A DNA stretch of 64,000 nt, taken from Enterovirga aerilata (GTDB taxonomy: Bacteria > Pseudomonadota > Alphaproteobacteria > Rhizobiales > Beijerinckiaceae). The stretch is taken from NCBI RefSeq assembly GCF_013044135.1, contig NZ_JABEPP010000006.1, positions 124,001-188,000 on the forward strand. Direction: 5' to 3'. The position numbers were made by a program, and so were the translations under genes. Below are positions 19,711 through 30,155 of this stretch, piece after piece; positions within the stretch are counted from its first letter, which is position 1, and each line of letters begins with the position of its first letter. The notes under the pieces were generated by a model. The model saw only the letters and a program-made list of their open reading frames with translations, searched no databases and was not told the origin of the DNA.

Positions 19711-20880
19711 CTATGCCGCGAGCGCCGGCGGCCCCGGCGAGCAGACGACCCTGTTGCGGCCGGCATGCTTGGCCTCGTAGAGCGCCCGGTCGGCGCTGGA
19801 CATCAGCCCCTGGAGCTCGCGGCCGCAGGCCGCCGTCGTCGCGAGCCCGACGCTCACGGTCACCCTGAGGCGGTCGCTATCCGCTCCGAGCGGCCGCAGC
19901 GCGAGCGCGTTCCGGAGGTATTCCGCCGCGTAGTAGCCGTCGACGAGCGATGTCCGGGGAAGCAGGCAGCCGAATTCCTCGCCGCCCAGCCGGGCGAAGA
20001 GCGCGCCGGCCGGGAGCCGCTCGCAGGCGAGCCGGCAGAAGCTCCGCAGCACGTCGTCGCCGACGGCGTGGCCGTGGCTGTCGTTGATCCGCTTGAAATG
20101 GTCGATGTCGAGGAGAAGCAGCACCGCCTCCGAGCCCGGCGGTGCGGCGGTGACCCGGCGCTCCGCCTGTTCCAGGAAGGCGCGACGGTTCAGGACCCCC
20201 GTCAGCGGATCGCGAGAAGCCATGATCCTGAGTTCCCCTTCCACCTTCTCCTTGGAGAGCGCGAGGAACAGGAAGGCCGACAGGATGGTGAAGACCAGGG
20301 TCTCGAAGGCGTGCAGGGTCAGCCACGGGAAGCTGAAGAGCGTCGCCTCGCGCTGCGCGTCGAAGAGCCAGAGGAGCAGCGGCCGGGACAGCATTGCGCC
20401 CGCATGCAGGACCAGGACGCAGACGAGCGGGCCGCGCGAGGCGAGGCGCTCCCCCGCGAGATCCCACATCTCGCGGATGCAGGCCAGGATGTAGACGGAT
20501 ATGAGCGCCGATGAGAGCGCAACGCGCGCCGTGAAGGATTCGTAGAAGGGCGGGAACGCGCAGGCGGCCACCCAGGCAACCGCGCCGGCGAGCATCGCGA
20601 GCGTCCGGGCCGTCCGTCCGGCGAACCGGCGGCAGCCGGTCCACATGAAGCCGTAGGACACGAACAGAACGGCATTGGCGGCGACGATCGACAGGATGTC
20701 GGGGATCACGGTGCGCCCGACCAGCAGGGCCCCGCCCACGGCTCCGAGGAGGAGCGCCGCGCCCCACCAGCAGAGCGCCTCGATGCGGCGGTTCTGCCGC
20801 CACGAGAACAGGAGCAGCACCCCGAGCACCGCCGTGACCAGGATCGTGACGAATATGAGAGTCCACAGATCCAGGAGCAT
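19711..20880 (-). CDS. Membrane-bound diguanylate cyclase (GGDEF)
   Basis: The 389-residue protein has an N-terminal half with about six or seven hydrophobic segments, then a GGDEF domain from about residue 220: SRDPLTGVLNRRAFL, LLDIDHFKRINDSHGHAVGD and the active loop ARLGGEEFG. It should convert two GTP to cyclic di-GMP. The position of the inhibitory RxxD I-site, five residues before GGEEF, reads PAGA, so product inhibition through that site is unlikely. No EAL domain is present. The membrane half does not resemble a named sensor domain that I can identify. It is monocistronic by appearance. Confidence 0.92.
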   Translation of the reverse strand: MLLDLWTLIFVTILVTAVLGVLLLFSWRQNRRIEALCWWGAALLLGAVGGALLVGRTVIPDILSIVAANAVLFVSYGFMWTGCRRFAGRTARTLAMLAGAVAWVAACAFPPFYESFTARVALSSALISVYILACIREMWDLAGERLASRGPLVCVLVLHAGAMLSRPLLLWLFDAQREATLFSFPWLTLHAFETLVFTILSAFLFLALSKEKVEGELRIMASRDPLTGVLNRRAFLEQAERRVTAAPPGSEAVLLLLDIDHFKRINDSHGHAVGDDVLRSFCRLACERLPAGALFARLGGEEFGCLLPRTSLVDGYYAAEYLRNALALRPLGADSDRLRVTVSVGLATTAACGRELQGLMSSADRALYEAKHAGRNRVVCSPGPPALAA

Positions 20881-20969
20881 GCCGGCACCGGAAGCCGGCC
20901 TCGCGCCCGCCTCGTCGCGGGCAAGCTATCCGGCGATGGTTCCCAGGGGGTTGACGGCCGGCGCTCCCG

Positions 20970-21365
20970 TCAGCGCGGGCAGCGATAGGCGGTGCCCTCG
21001 ACCCAGGACCAGTCGCGCTTGACGCGGCGGACGAGGAGGAGGTCGGTGGCGCCGCGCTGCAGCGCCTCGTCGCGGAGCGGCTCGATCCGCACCGCGAAAT
21101 TGTCCGCGCTCTGCAGCACGCCCCAGCCGCCGGGCGGCGCCACGGCCTCCGGGCTCGAAGCCCGGACCGGCCGGGTGAGGGCGCCATAGACATAGGGGCC
21201 GCGTCCGTCCGTCCGGACCGGGCCGCCGACCGGGCCGAGCGAGCGGCAGGCCGCGACGTCCGCCGGCGAATCGACGAGCCGGATCGGGTCCGGATCGACG
21301 GGAAAATAGCCGCAGCCCGCGAGAAGCGTTCCGCCGATGAGCGCCGCAGCGACAGGCTTCAGCAT
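20970..21365 (-). CDS. Predicted lipoprotein, DUF4156-like
   Basis: The 131-residue product starts MLKPVAAALIGGTLLAGCGYFP, with lipobox LLAG-C18, and is therefore predicted to be lipidated and membrane anchored. The mature part contains ACRSLGPVGGPVRT and ends with LRDEALQRGATDLLLVRR...GTAYRCPR. This pattern of an early and a late cysteine around an 'RGATDLL' helix occurs in the small DUF4156 lipoproteins. Function is unknown. The ATG at 21365 is chosen for the signal peptide. Confidence 0.72.
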   Translation of the reverse strand: MLKPVAAALIGGTLLAGCGYFPVDPDPIRLVDSPADVAACRSLGPVGGPVRTDGRGPYVYGALTRPVRASSPEAVAPPGGWGVLQSADNFAVRIEPLRDEALQRGATDLLLVRRVKRDWSWVEGTAYRCPR

Positions 21366-21467
21366 GGCATCCGTCCGGCTCGAGGGCGCCCGCGCCCATC
21401 CAACGATTCCGCTCCTAGCCGCTCGCCCTGCGCGGCACAATCCGCCCTTCGCCTTGTACACCGCCGA

Positions 21468-24400
21468 TCAGCGCGGCGGCGGCCGGCGCAGGTCGAGCGT
21501 GAGGGGGAACTCGAGGCTGACCTCATCCGGCGGTACGGCGATGGGCCCGGGCGTGTGGCCGTGGTCCTGGAAGCGGGCCAGGCGTCGGCCCTCCGCCTCC
21601 AGGCCGTTGACCGGGAATGTGTCATGCACCCGGCCGCTCGGATCGGCGACATGGTACATGCAGCCACCGAGCGAGCGCCCGCTCCAGCCGTCGATCACGT
21701 CGAACGTGAGCGGCGCATGGACCGGGATGGTAGGATGGAGCCCGGAGGAAAGCGGCGAGGCCTTGAACCGGATGCCGGCGACCGCCTCGCCCGAGAGCCC
21801 GGTCGAGGTCATGGGCAGGCGCCGGCCGTTGCAGGCGATGACATGCCGCCCCGGCACGAAGCCGGTCGCCCGCACCTGCAGGCGCTCGACCGAGCTGTCG
21901 ACGTAGCGGACGGTTCCGCCTCCCCCGCTCTCCTCGCCGAGCACGTGCCAGGGCTCCAGCGCCTGGCGCAGCTCGATGCGCACGCCGCCATGCTCGACCG
22001 CGCCGAAGAGCGGGAAGCGGAACTCGCGTTGAGCCTCGTACCAGGCGGGGTCGAACCGGTAGCCGGCCCCGGCGAGGTCGCGCAGAACGTCGAGGAAGTC
22101 GGCCCAGAGGAAGTGGGGCAGCATGAAGCGGTCGTGCAGCGCCGTCCCCCAGCGCACGAAGCAGCCCTCCTGCGGCTCGCGCCAGAGCCAGGCCACGATC
22201 GCCCGCAAGAGAAGCTGCTGCGCGAGGCTCATCCGGGGATCGGGCGGCATCTCGAAGGAGCGGAACTCGAGAAGGCCGAGCCGCCCGGTCGGACTGTCGG
22301 GGGAATAGAGCTTGTCGACGCAGATCTCGGCACGGTGCGTGTTGCCCGTGACGTCGACGAGCACGTTGCGGAAGACGCGGTCCACCAGCCAGAGCGGCGG
22401 CGGCGGCGCGTCGGGCCCGGGAATCTGCGCCAGCGCGATCTCGAGCTCGTACAGCCCCTCGTGCCGGGCTTCGTCCGAGCGCGGCGCCTGGCTCGTCGGC
22501 CCGACATAGAGGCCCGAGAAGAGGTAGGAGAGCGAGGGATGCCGCTGCCAGTAGAGCACGATGCTCTTGAGCAGGTCCGGCCGGCGCAGGAAGGGTGAAT
22601 CGGCCGGCGTGGGCCCGCCCATCACGACATGGTTGCCGCCGCCCGTCCCCGTGTGGCGGCCGTCCATCATGAACTTCTCGGCCGCGAGCCCGAGCGCGCG
22701 GGCATCCTCGTAGACGCCCGTCGTGATCGAAACCGTCTCGCGCCAGCTCTTCGCAGGGTGGACGTTGACCTCGATCACGCCGGGGTCGGGCGTGACCTTG
22801 ATGTTGTCGATCCGGGGATCGAAGGGAGGGGGGTAGCCTTCGATGTGGATCGGCTGTCCGAGCTCGGCGGCGGATTCCTCCAGGACCGCCACGAGGGCCA
22901 GGTAGTCCTCGACCCGCTCCAGCGGCGGCATGAACACGCATAGCGTGCCCCCGCGCGCCTCGGCCGCCATGGCGGTGCGGACCGCGACCCTCCGGGCAGG
23001 CTTCCGGCGGGACGCCCCGGCCAGGTCTTCGGGCAACTCGCCCCGTTCCTCCAGCGGGTCGGGCGGCGAGTAGTAGGGGTAGTGCTCCGGCGGGAGATGC
23101 GGGAGCGAGCCGAGGGGCAGGCGGAAACCCAGGGGCGCATCGCCCGGCAGGACGAACATGCGCCCGCGGCGGAACTCCCAAAACTCCGACGTCCAGCTTC
23201 GGCCCTCCTCCGTTTCGAGGCTCATGAGCGGGAGGGCGTAGCCGACCGGCTCCCGGAGCCCCCTGTCGAAGGTGCGGACCATCCGGGCACGCGCCTCCGG
23301 GTCGGCGAGGCGCGGGTCCTCGGGCGAGAGATTTGCGGGAAGCTTCGCTTCCTCCCCCATCCAGTGCACCGGGTCCTCGTAGGCCGCGATCACGTGGCCG
23401 GCGAGGCCGAGCTTCGTGGCGAGCGCCTCCAGAAGTCGCTTCGCATGCTCCGGACCGGCGCCGGACGGCGCGTCCTCCCGCGCGATGAGGTCGGGATTTC
23501 GCCAGATCGGCCGGCCGTCGCGCCGCCAGTAGAGGCCGAAGGCCCAGCGCGGCAGGCTCTCGCCCGGATACCATTTGCCCTGGCCGTAATGGAGGAGCCC
23601 GCCCGGCGCGAAGCGCTCGCGAAGACGGCGGACGAGCCGGTCCGCGAAGTCGCGCTTGGTCGGTCCGAGAGCGGCGGCGTTCCATTCCGGCGCGCCGAGA
23701 TCGGCGAGGTTCACGAAGGTCGGCTCGCCGCCGATGGTGAGGCGGACGTCCTGCGCCTCGAGATCCGCGTCGACCGCCTCGCCGAGCCGGTCGAGCGCCT
23801 GCCACGCTTCGTCCGAGAAGGGCTTGGTGACCCGCGGCGCCTCCGCGATCCGGGTGACGCTCATCTCGAAACGGAAATCCACGTCCGACGGCTCGTTCGA
23901 GCCGGACAGCGCGGCGGCGGAGCGGTAATGCGGCGCGGCGGCGAGCGGGATATGGCCTTCGCCGCAGAGGAGGCCCGAGGTGGCGTCGAACCCGAGCCAG
24001 CCTGCGCCCGGCAGATAGGCCTCGGCCCAGGCGTGGAGATCCGTGAGATCTCGCTCCGGACCCGGCGGCCCTTCGACGGCGCCTCCGTCCGGCACCAGCT
24101 GGATCAGATAGCCGGACACGAACCGGGCCGCGAGGCCGAGCCGGCGCAGCGCCTGGACAAGAAGCCAGGCGCTGTCACGGCATGAGCCCGTTCCCAGGCG
24201 CAGCGTCTCCTCCGGGCTCTGCACGCCGGGTTCGAGCCTCGTGCCGTAGGTGATCTCGCGCGCCACGAGGCTGTTCAGTCGGGTGAGGAGCTGGACCGTG
24301 TTCGTCTCGCTCCGCACCGGCGCGAGGAACTCCTCCAGCCGCTCGCCTCCCTCCCCCTCGCCGAGATAGGGGGCGAGCTCGGCCCCGAGATCGTCGGCAT

Positions 24401-24716
24401 AGGCGAAGGGCCAGGCCGTGGCGTAATCCTCGACGAAGAAGTCGAAGGGATTGCGGGCCGAGAGCTCGGCCGTCAGGTCGACTTCGATCCGAAGCTGGTC
24501 GGTCTTTTCCGGGAAGACGAGCCGCGCGTTCCAGTTCCCGTTCGGGTCGAGGTGCCAGTTCAGGAAGTGCTTCGCCGGCGTGACCTTGAGCGAGTAGCTC
24601 GGGATCGGGGTGCGGCCATACGGGGCGGGCCGCAGCCGCATCGTCTGCGGCCCGAGCTGGACAGGGCGGTCGTAGCTGTAGGTCGTGACGTGGTGGAGGG
24701 CGACGAGGATCGGCAC
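21468..24716 (-). CDS. Large transglutaminase-like protein with DUF2126
   Basis: The 1082-residue protein begins [30 protein letters not shown], the bacterial transglutaminase N-terminal domain. The cysteine-protease-like core follows: the nucleophile in [18 protein letters not shown], the histidine in [15 protein letters not shown] and the aspartate in GFDATSGLL. Residues from about 350 onward are the DUF2126 domain. The GTG at 24716 fits the family N-terminus, and the further upstream frame is low-quality sequence. In many bacteria this gene clusters with alpha-E (DUF403) and circularly permuted ATP-grasp genes, a module suspected of making or modifying a peptide. Those partners are not present here. 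Confidence 0.9.
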   Translation of the reverse strand: MPILVALHHVTTYSYDRPVQLGPQTMRLRPAPYGRTPIPSYSLKVTPAKHFLNWHLDPNGNWNARLVFPEKTDQLRIEVDLTAELSARNPFDFFVEDYATAWPFAYADDLGAELAPYLGEGEGGERLEEFLAPVRSETNTVQLLTRLNSLVAREITYGTRLEPGVQSPEETLRLGTGSCRDSAWLLVQALRRLGLAARFVSGYLIQLVPDGGAVEGPPGPERDLTDLHAWAEAYLPGAGWLGFDATSGLLCGEGHIPLAAAPHYRSAAALSGSNEPSDVDFRFEMSVTRIAEAPRVTKPFSDEAWQALDRLGEAVDADLEAQDVRLTIGGEPTFVNLADLGAPEWNAAALGPTKRDFADRLVRRLRERFAPGGLLHYGQGKWYPGESLPRWAFGLYWRRDGRPIWRNPDLIAREDAPSGAGPEHAKRLLEALATKLGLAGHVIAAYEDPVHWMGEEAKLPANLSPEDPRLADPEARARMVRTFDRGLREPVGYALPLMSLETEEGRSWTSEFWEFRRGRMFVLPGDAPLGFRLPLGSLPHLPPEHYPYYSPPDPLEERGELPEDLAGASRRKPARRVAVRTAMAAEARGGTLCVFMPPLERVEDYLALVAVLEESAAELGQPIHIEGYPPPFDPRIDNIKVTPDPGVIEVNVHPAKSWRETVSITTGVYEDARALGLAAEKFMMDGRHTGTGGGNHVVMGGPTPADSPFLRRPDLLKSIVLYWQRHPSLSYLFSGLYVGPTSQAPRSDEARHEGLYELEIALAQIPGPDAPPPPLWLVDRVFRNVLVDVTGNTHRAEICVDKLYSPDSPTGRLGLLEFRSFEMPPDPRMSLAQQLLLRAIVAWLWREPQEGCFVRWGTALHDRFMLPHFLWADFLDVLRDLAGAGYRFDPAWYEAQREFRFPLFGAVEHGGVRIELRQALEPWHVLGEESGGGGTVRYVDSSVERLQVRATGFVPGRHVIACNGRRLPMTSTGLSGEAVAGIRFKASPLSSGLHPTIPVHAPLTFDVIDGWSGRSLGGCMYHVADPSGRVHDTFPVNGLEAEGRRLARFQDHGHTPGPIAVPPDEVSLEFPLTLDLRRPPPR

Positions 24717-24899
24717 GCAGGGTCCAGCATAATGGGTGCCCGGGTGGAAGCGTCCCGGGTCGGCAAGTGTTGCATCGCGGCGCGTCGCCGGCCAGTCCCG
24801 TGCAAGAGCCGGACCGGCCCGGAGAGCGCCGCTCGGCGGTCCGCCCGTCAACGCCCGATCCGGCTTGCCGATCCGTCCGGGCGCGGGCCATAGGGGATC

Positions 24900-26177
24900 G
24901 TGAGTTCCGCCTCTCGGTCAGGTAGGTTGATGCGCTGGATGGGCGTGGGCGCGCGGCGCCGCCAGGTTGCCGGAGCGCTCGGCGCGAGCGCCCTGATCCT
25001 GGCCGTCCTGGCGCTGCGCGGCGAGGCGAGCTGGGCGGCGCTCCTCGCCGGGCTGGCCGCCGTCGCGGCCGCCTGGGCCTGGCCCGGCCGGACGGCCGCT
25101 CCCAGCTCGGGCGAGGCGCCCCGTCCGGCGCTCGGCTCGCTTCTCCCGTCGGCGGCCGTCTTTCCGGACCCGGTGATCCTGGTCGATCCGCGTCTCGTGG
25201 TGGTCGAGGCGAACGCCATCGCGCGGAGCGTCCTGCCCGCCCTCAAGGAACGCCAGCCGCTCGCCTTCGCGATGCGCTCGCCCGAGGTTCTGGACGCCAT
25301 CCCGGCGGTGATCTCCACCGGCGAGCCCGCCCGCGTCGAGGTCGCGGGCCGGACCGGGAACGAGCCGACCTGGGAGGTGCGCATCCGGCGGCTCGCCGCC
25401 CGCAGCGAGGCCGGGCTCGGCCAGCCGGCAGCCGCACTCTTCTTCCGCGACCTGTCCGACCAGCGCCGTCTGGAGACCATGCGGGTCGACTTCATCGCCA
25501 ATGTCAGCCACGAGCTCAGGACCCCGCTCGCGTCCCTGTCGGGCTTCATCGATACGCTGAAGGGGCCGGCCAGGGACGACGCGCAGGCGCGGGAGCGCTT
25601 CCTCGACATCATGCAGGCGCAGGCCCAGCGCATGACGCGGCTGATCGACGACCTGCTCCAGCTCTCGCGCGTCGAGCTGAAGGAGCACGTGCCCCCGTCG
25701 ACTCCCGTCGATCTGGGCGCGACGGTCGCGCACATGGTCGAGATCATGGCGCCGCTCGCGCGCGAACGCGGGGTCGGCCTGGCGCTGGAGGTCCCCCAGG
25801 AACCGGTCCGCATTCTCGGAGACCGGGATGAATTGCTGCGGCTGGTCGAAAACCTCGTCGAGAACGCGATCAAGTACGGCGGCAGCGGCAAGAGCGTGGA
25901 GATCGCGGTCCGCCGCCAGGGCCCCGGGGGAACGCAGGGCGAGCGGGTCGAGCTGTCCGTTCGCGATCACGGGCCCGGCATCCCGCCCGAGCACCTGCCG
26001 CGGCTCACCGAGCGGTTCTACCGCGTGGACGTTGCGGAAAGCCGGATCCAGGGCGGTACCGGGCTCGGCCTCGCCATCGTCAAGCACATCGTCGGGCGCC
26101 ACCGAGGCCGGCTCGCCATCGAAAGCGAGCCGGGGCAGGGCGCGACCTTCCGGGCGCTCTTTCCCGCCGCGCCGTGA
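24900..26177 (+). CDS. phoR: Phosphate regulon sensor histidine kinase PhoR
   Basis: The 425-residue protein has two N-terminal hydrophobic segments (about 23-62), a PAS-like region (about 85-185), the dimerisation/phosphoacceptor motif [16 protein letters not shown] with H204, and a HATPase domain. The ATPase domain shows N ([11 protein letters not shown]), G1 (DHGPGIP), F (ERFYRVD) and G2 (GGTGLGLAI) boxes. It autophosphorylates at low phosphate and passes phosphate to PhoB, while PstB-PhoU keep it silent when phosphate is ample. The GTG at 24900 gives the longest reasonable N-terminus; ATG at 24930 is an alternative. It opens the phoR-pstSCAB-phoU-phoB cluster. Confidence 0.94.
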   Translation: MSSASRSGRLMRWMGVGARRRQVAGALGASALILAVLALRGEASWAALLAGLAAVAAAWAWPGRTAAPSSGEAPRPALGSLLPSAAVFPDPVILVDPRLVVVEANAIARSVLPALKERQPLAFAMRSPEVLDAIPAVISTGEPARVEVAGRTGNEPTWEVRIRRLAARSEAGLGQPAAALFFRDLSDQRRLETMRVDFIANVSHELRTPLASLSGFIDTLKGPARDDAQARERFLDIMQAQAQRMTRLIDDLLQLSRVELKEHVPPSTPVDLGATVAHMVEIMAPLARERGVGLALEVPQEPVRILGDRDELLRLVENLVENAIKYGGSGKSVEIAVRRQGPGGTQGERVELSVRDHGPGIPPEHLPRLTERFYRVDVAESRIQGGTGLGLAIVKHIVGRHRGRLAIESEPGQGATFRALFPAAP

Positions 26178-26210
26178 AATCCAGCCGGCCGGGAGAACCG
26201 GAGCCGGGCG

Positions 26211-26239
26211 CTGTCATTGAAGTGTCATGTGCGCGTCAT
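26211..26239 (+). promoter_or_regulatory. Pho box (PhoB binding site) upstream of pstS
   Basis: Three 7-base repeats, CTGTCAT (26211), GTGTCAT (26222) and GCGTCAT (26233), are spaced exactly 11 bases apart with 4-base spacers. This is the defining layout of PhoB direct repeats. TACGAC at 26239-26244, ten bases after the second repeat, could serve as the -10 element. The site lies about 120 bases before pstS and just after phoR, so PhoB should drive pstSCAB-phoU-phoB under phosphate limitation. Confidence 0.88.
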
Positions 26240-26357
26240 ACGACTGCGGCCGTCGGGTTCCTACAGAGCAGGCGCCGAGCCCGCCTGGCCCGGCGGAATG
26301 ATCGGCCGACCCCCGGCACCCGCTGTGGCGCTGCGCGGCCGATCGGTGGAGACGAAC

Positions 26358-27374
26358 ATGAAACCTCGCTTTTTCGCGGCCGCCCTCGGCGCTGCCGTCA
26401 TGCTGTCCGGCACGGCCTCCGCGCAGGAGATCACCGGGGCCGGCGCGAGCTTCCCGTTCCCGGTCTATGCCAAATGGGCGGAGGCCTATAAGGCCGCGAC
26501 CGGCGTGACCGTGAACTACCAGTCCATCGGCTCCGGCGGCGGCATCCGCCAGATCAAGGCGCGCACGGTCGATTTCGGCGCGACCGACGCCCCGCTGAAG
26601 GGTGCCGATCTCGACAAGGACGGGTTGATCCAGTTCCCGACCGTGCTCGGCGGCGTGGTGCCGGTCGTGAACATCCAGGGGATCGAGCCGGGCCAGATCA
26701 AGCTGACGGGCGAACTCCTCGCGGACATCTATCGCGGCCAGGTGAAGAAGTGGAGCGATCCGAAGATCGCGGAGCATAATGCCGGCCTGAAGCTGCCCGA
26801 TGCCAATATCACGCCGGTCTACCGCTCGGATGCCTCCGGCACGACCTCGATCTTCACGACGTATCTCTCCGAGGCCTCCGCTCAGTTCAAGAGCGAGCTC
26901 GGCGCGAACACCACCGTGAACTGGCCGATCGGCCAGGGCGGCAAGGGAAACGAGGGCGTCGCGGCCGCCGTGAAGCAGATCCCGAACGCGATCGGCTATG
27001 TCGAATACGCCTATGCCAAGCAGAACAAGCTGCCGCATGCCCAGCTTCGCAACACGGACGGAAAGTTCGTCAACCCGGATGCCGCGTCCTTCGAAGCGGC
27101 CGCCGCCAACGCGAACTGGGCCGCGCAGCCCGGAATGGGCATTTCCCTGACGAGCCAGCCGGGCGAGAAGGCCTGGCCGATCACGGCGCCGACCTTCGTG
27201 CTCGTCCCGAAGGAGCCGAAGGATCCCAAGCGCGCCGCCGAGGTGCTGAAGTTCTTCGACTGGGCCTTCAAGAACGGCGGCAAGCTCGCGGCCGAGCTCG
27301 ACTACGTCGCGCTGCCCGAGAAGGTCGCGACCGAAGTCCGCGCCGAGGCCTTCAAGGCGGTGAAGACGCAGTAG
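26358..27374 (+). CDS. pstS: Phosphate ABC transporter, periplasmic binding protein PstS
   Basis: The 338-residue protein has a signal peptide ending in GTASAQ, then EITGAGASFPFPVYAKWAEAY. The phosphate-binding residues occur in IGSGGGIRQI, DFGATDAPL and YRSDASGTTSIFTTYL, matching PstS throughout. It captures phosphate in the periplasm and delivers it to PstCA. The ATG at 26358 follows a GGAG site by six bases; the upstream open frame lacks a signal sequence. The Pho box lies upstream and pstC follows after 54 bases. Confidence 0.97.
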   Translation: MKPRFFAAALGAAVMLSGTASAQEITGAGASFPFPVYAKWAEAYKAATGVTVNYQSIGSGGGIRQIKARTVDFGATDAPLKGADLDKDGLIQFPTVLGGVVPVVNIQGIEPGQIKLTGELLADIYRGQVKKWSDPKIAEHNAGLKLPDANITPVYRSDASGTTSIFTTYLSEASAQFKSELGANTTVNWPIGQGGKGNEGVAAAVKQIPNAIGYVEYAYAKQNKLPHAQLRNTDGKFVNPDAASFEAAAANANWAAQPGMGISLTSQPGEKAWPITAPTFVLVPKEPKDPKRAAEVLKFFDWAFKNGGKLAAELDYVALPEKVATEVRAEAFKAVKTQ

Positions 27375-27428
27375 CCGGCTTCCGGTCTGCGTCGACCGCT
27401 TTCGATCGAACGGGTAAGGGAGGGCCGC

Positions 27429-28409
27429 TTGTCCCTGGTCGCGAGCAGCGAGCATATCTTGGCTGCATCTCACGCCGGCTCCCCCCGGCCTTCCCATTCC
27501 GGGTTCGACCGGATCTTCAGGGCCGCGGCGTTCGGCTGCGCGGCCCTGGTTCTCCTGGTTCTGGCGGGCATCCTGGCCGCCATGCTCTATGGCGGCTGGC
27601 CGGCCTTCCGCGAGTTCGGCTTCTTCGGCTTCGTCACGGGCTCGGTCTGGAATGTCGGCGCCGACCAGTACGGCGCCTGGCCGGCCATCGCCGGGACGCT
27701 CTCATCGGCCTTCATCGCCCTTGTCATCGGGGTGCCGATCTCGCTCGGGATCGCGGTCTTCCTGACCCAGCTCTCGCCGCCATGGCTGAAGGCGCCGATC
27801 GCGACCGCGGTGGAGCTTCTCGCCGCCGTCCCGTCCATCATCTACGGCATGTGGGGCCTGTTCGTGTTCGCACCGCTCGTTGCGAACTACATCCAGGTCC
27901 CGCTCAACTCGGTCGTGGAAGGGCTGCCGATCGTCGGGACGATCCTCTATTCGCGCGTTCCCTCCGGCACCGGCATCTTCACGGCCGGGATCATCCTGGC
28001 CCTGATGATCATCCCCTTCATCGCCTCCGTCACGCGGGACATGCTGGACCAGATCCCGCCCGTGCTGCGCGAGAGCGCCTACGGGATCGGCTGCACGACC
28101 TGGGAGGTCGTGCGCCACGTCCTGGTCCCGCAGGCGGGCGTCTCGATCATCGGCGCGATCATGCTGGGCCTCGGACGCGCGCTCGGCGAGACCATGGCGG
28201 TCACCTTCGTGATCGGCAACGCGAACCGGCTCGGCGGCTCCATCTTCGATCCCGGCTCGACCATCGCGTCGCGCATCGCCAACGAGTTCAACGAGGCGGC
28301 CGACCTCCAGCTGAACGCGCTGATCGCGCTCGGCTGCATCCTGTTCCTGGTCACCTTCGCGGTGCTCATCGCGGCGCGGCTCCTCATCGCCCGCGTTCAG
28401 AGGAGCTGA
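27429..28409 (+). CDS. pstC: Phosphate ABC transporter permease PstC
   Basis: The 326-residue membrane protein has about six transmembrane helices and the inner-membrane permease signature in LRESAYGIGCTTWEVVRHVLVPQAGVSIIGAIMLGLGRALGETMAVTFVIGN. The GRALGETMAV core is diagnostic of PstC. It forms the phosphate channel with PstA. The apparent start is TTG at 27429, preceded by an excellent AAGGGAGGG ribosome site. It is followed by pstA after 3 bases. Confidence 0.95.
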   Translation: MSLVASSEHILAASHAGSPRPSHSGFDRIFRAAAFGCAALVLLVLAGILAAMLYGGWPAFREFGFFGFVTGSVWNVGADQYGAWPAIAGTLSSAFIALVIGVPISLGIAVFLTQLSPPWLKAPIATAVELLAAVPSIIYGMWGLFVFAPLVANYIQVPLNSVVEGLPIVGTILYSRVPSGTGIFTAGIILALMIIPFIASVTRDMLDQIPPVLRESAYGIGCTTWEVVRHVLVPQAGVSIIGAIMLGLGRALGETMAVTFVIGNANRLGGSIFDPGSTIASRIANEFNEAADLQLNALIALGCILFLVTFAVLIAARLLIARVQRS

Positions 28410-28412
28410 GCC

Positions 28413-29318
28413 ATGGCGGTCTCCACACCCGTTCTGCCCGCCGCAATGGCGGGCGAGCCTGCCGGCGCCCGGCGCCGCGTCCGGCCCGGCCGTCGCGTCG
28501 CGGATCGCGCGCTCAAGCTCGTGAGCGCCGTCTTCACCGCGGTCGGCGTGTTCGCCCTGGGCTGGATCCTCCTGATGCTGCTCTGGCGGGGCTTCTCCGC
28601 GCTCGGGCCCTCGGTCTTCACGAGCATCACGCCCGGCCCGGGTTCGGCCGGCGGCGGCCTCGCCAACGCCATGGTCGGGTCCCTGGTGCTGACGGTTCTC
28701 GGCATCGTGGTCGCGACCCCGATCGGCGTGCTCGCCGGGACCTATCTCGGCGAATATGCGCGGGTGTCGAAGCTTGCCTCGCTGGTCCGCTTCATCAACG
28801 ACGTGCTGCTCTCGGCGCCGTCGATCCTGATCGGCCTCTTCGTCTACGTGCTCCTCGTGGCCCCTTTCGGCTCCTATTCGGGCTGGGCCGGCGGCGTCGC
28901 GCTCGCGATCATCGCGGTGCCGGTGATCGTGCGCACGACGGAGGACATGCTGCGCCTCGTCCCGAACGGCCTGCGCGAAGCCGCGGCCGCGCTCGGCGCG
29001 CCGCAATCGAAGGTGATCACGCTCGTCACCTGGCGCGCGGCGCGCTCCGGCATCATGACCGGCATCATCCTGGCGACGGCCCGCATCGCGGGCGAGACCG
29101 CGCCGCTCCTCTTCACCGCGCTCAACAATAACTTCTGGTTCAGCCCCTCACTCGTCGGCGGGGTCTCGAACCTCCCCGTGACGATCTACCAGTTCGCGCT
29201 CTCGCCCTATCAGAACTGGCAGGAGCTCGCCTGGGCCGGTGCCCTGATCATCACGATGACGATCCTGGGCCTGTCGGTTGTCGCCCGCTTCGTGATCAGG
29301 AAGGAAGTCGCCCGATGA
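28413..29318 (+). CDS. pstA: Phosphate ABC transporter permease PstA
   Basis: The 301-residue membrane protein shows six predicted helices and the PstA permease loop [50 protein letters not shown]. It pairs with PstC in the inner membrane. The N-terminal 30 residues are basic and cytoplasmic. Its stop overlaps the pstB start by four bases (ATGA), indicating coupled translation within the operon. Confidence 0.95.
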   Translation: MAVSTPVLPAAMAGEPAGARRRVRPGRRVADRALKLVSAVFTAVGVFALGWILLMLLWRGFSALGPSVFTSITPGPGSAGGGLANAMVGSLVLTVLGIVVATPIGVLAGTYLGEYARVSKLASLVRFINDVLLSAPSILIGLFVYVLLVAPFGSYSGWAGGVALAIIAVPVIVRTTEDMLRLVPNGLREAAAALGAPQSKVITLVTWRAARSGIMTGIILATARIAGETAPLLFTALNNNFWFSPSLVGGVSNLPVTIYQFALSPYQNWQELAWAGALIITMTILGLSVVARFVIRKEVAR

Positions 29319-30133
29319 ACGCCGTGAGCTCCATGGTCCATCTCGATCGGGGCGGCCGGCCCGGCACGAACGAGGGCGCGCCGGCGCGCATCTCCGTGCG
29401 GAACCTCGACTTCTACTATGGCGACTTCCACAGCCTGAAGAACATCACGATCGACTTCAAGGACCGGCACGTGACGGCTCTGATCGGCCCGTCCGGTTGC
29501 GGGAAGTCGACCCTGCTGCGCTGCTTCAACCGCATCTACAGCCTCTACCCGGACCAGCGGGCGACGGGCGAGATCCTCCTGGACGGCCGCAACATCCTGG
29601 CCCCGAACGTCGACGTGAACGAGCTGCGCTCGCGCGTCGGCATGGTGTTCCAGAAGCCGACGCCCTTCCCGATGTCGATCTACGACAACGTCGCCTTCGG
29701 GGTCCGCCTCTACGAGAAGCTCCCCAAGGCGGAAGTCGATGCGCGCGTCGAGAGCGCGCTCCGGCGAGCCGCGCTCTGGGACGAGGTCAAGGACAAGCTC
29801 AGGCAGCCCGGCCTCGGTCTCTCCGGCGGGCAGCAGCAGCGGCTCTGCATCGCGCGGACCGTCGCGCAGGGGCCCGAGGTCATCCTCTTCGACGAGCCGA
29901 CCTCGGCGCTGGACCCGATCTCCACGGGAAAGATCGAGGAGCTGATCGAGCACCTGCGCACCGAGTTCACGATCGTCATCGTGACCCACAACATGCAGCA
30001 GGCCGCCCGCATCTCGCAGTACACGGGCTTCATGTATCTCGGCGAGCTCGTCGAGTTCGGGGCCACGAACAATCTCTTCATGAACCCCGTGAAGAAGCAG
30101 ACGCACGACTACGTCACCGGCCGGTTCGGCTGA
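29315..30133 (+). CDS. pstB: Phosphate ABC transporter ATP-binding protein PstB
   Basis: The 272-residue ATPase carries Walker [10 protein letters not shown], the Q-loop region [17 protein letters not shown] (typical of PstB), signature LSGGQQQR, Walker [14 protein letters not shown] and the switch histidine in [12 protein letters not shown]. It powers PstCA and takes part in PhoR inhibition. The start overlaps pstA. It is followed by phoU after 22 bases with an AGGAGGAAA ribosome site. Confidence 0.98.
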   Translation: MNAVSSMVHLDRGGRPGTNEGAPARISVRNLDFYYGDFHSLKNITIDFKDRHVTALIGPSGCGKSTLLRCFNRIYSLYPDQRATGEILLDGRNILAPNVDVNELRSRVGMVFQKPTPFPMSIYDNVAFGVRLYEKLPKAEVDARVESALRRAALWDEVKDKLRQPGLGLSGGQQQRLCIARTVAQGPEVILFDEPTSALDPISTGKIEELIEHLRTEFTIVIVTHNMQQAARISQYTGFMYLGELVEFGATNNLFMNPVKKQTHDYVTGRFG

Positions 30134-30155
30134 ACCGAGGGCCAGGAGGAAAGCC

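Noticed and set aside
21555-22598. Long plus-strand open frame inside the transglutaminase gene
   Set aside because: It is antisense to well-matched transglutaminase/DUF2126 coding sequence and its translation is low-complexity Arg/Gly/Ala/Pro; long antisense frames are expected at this GC content.
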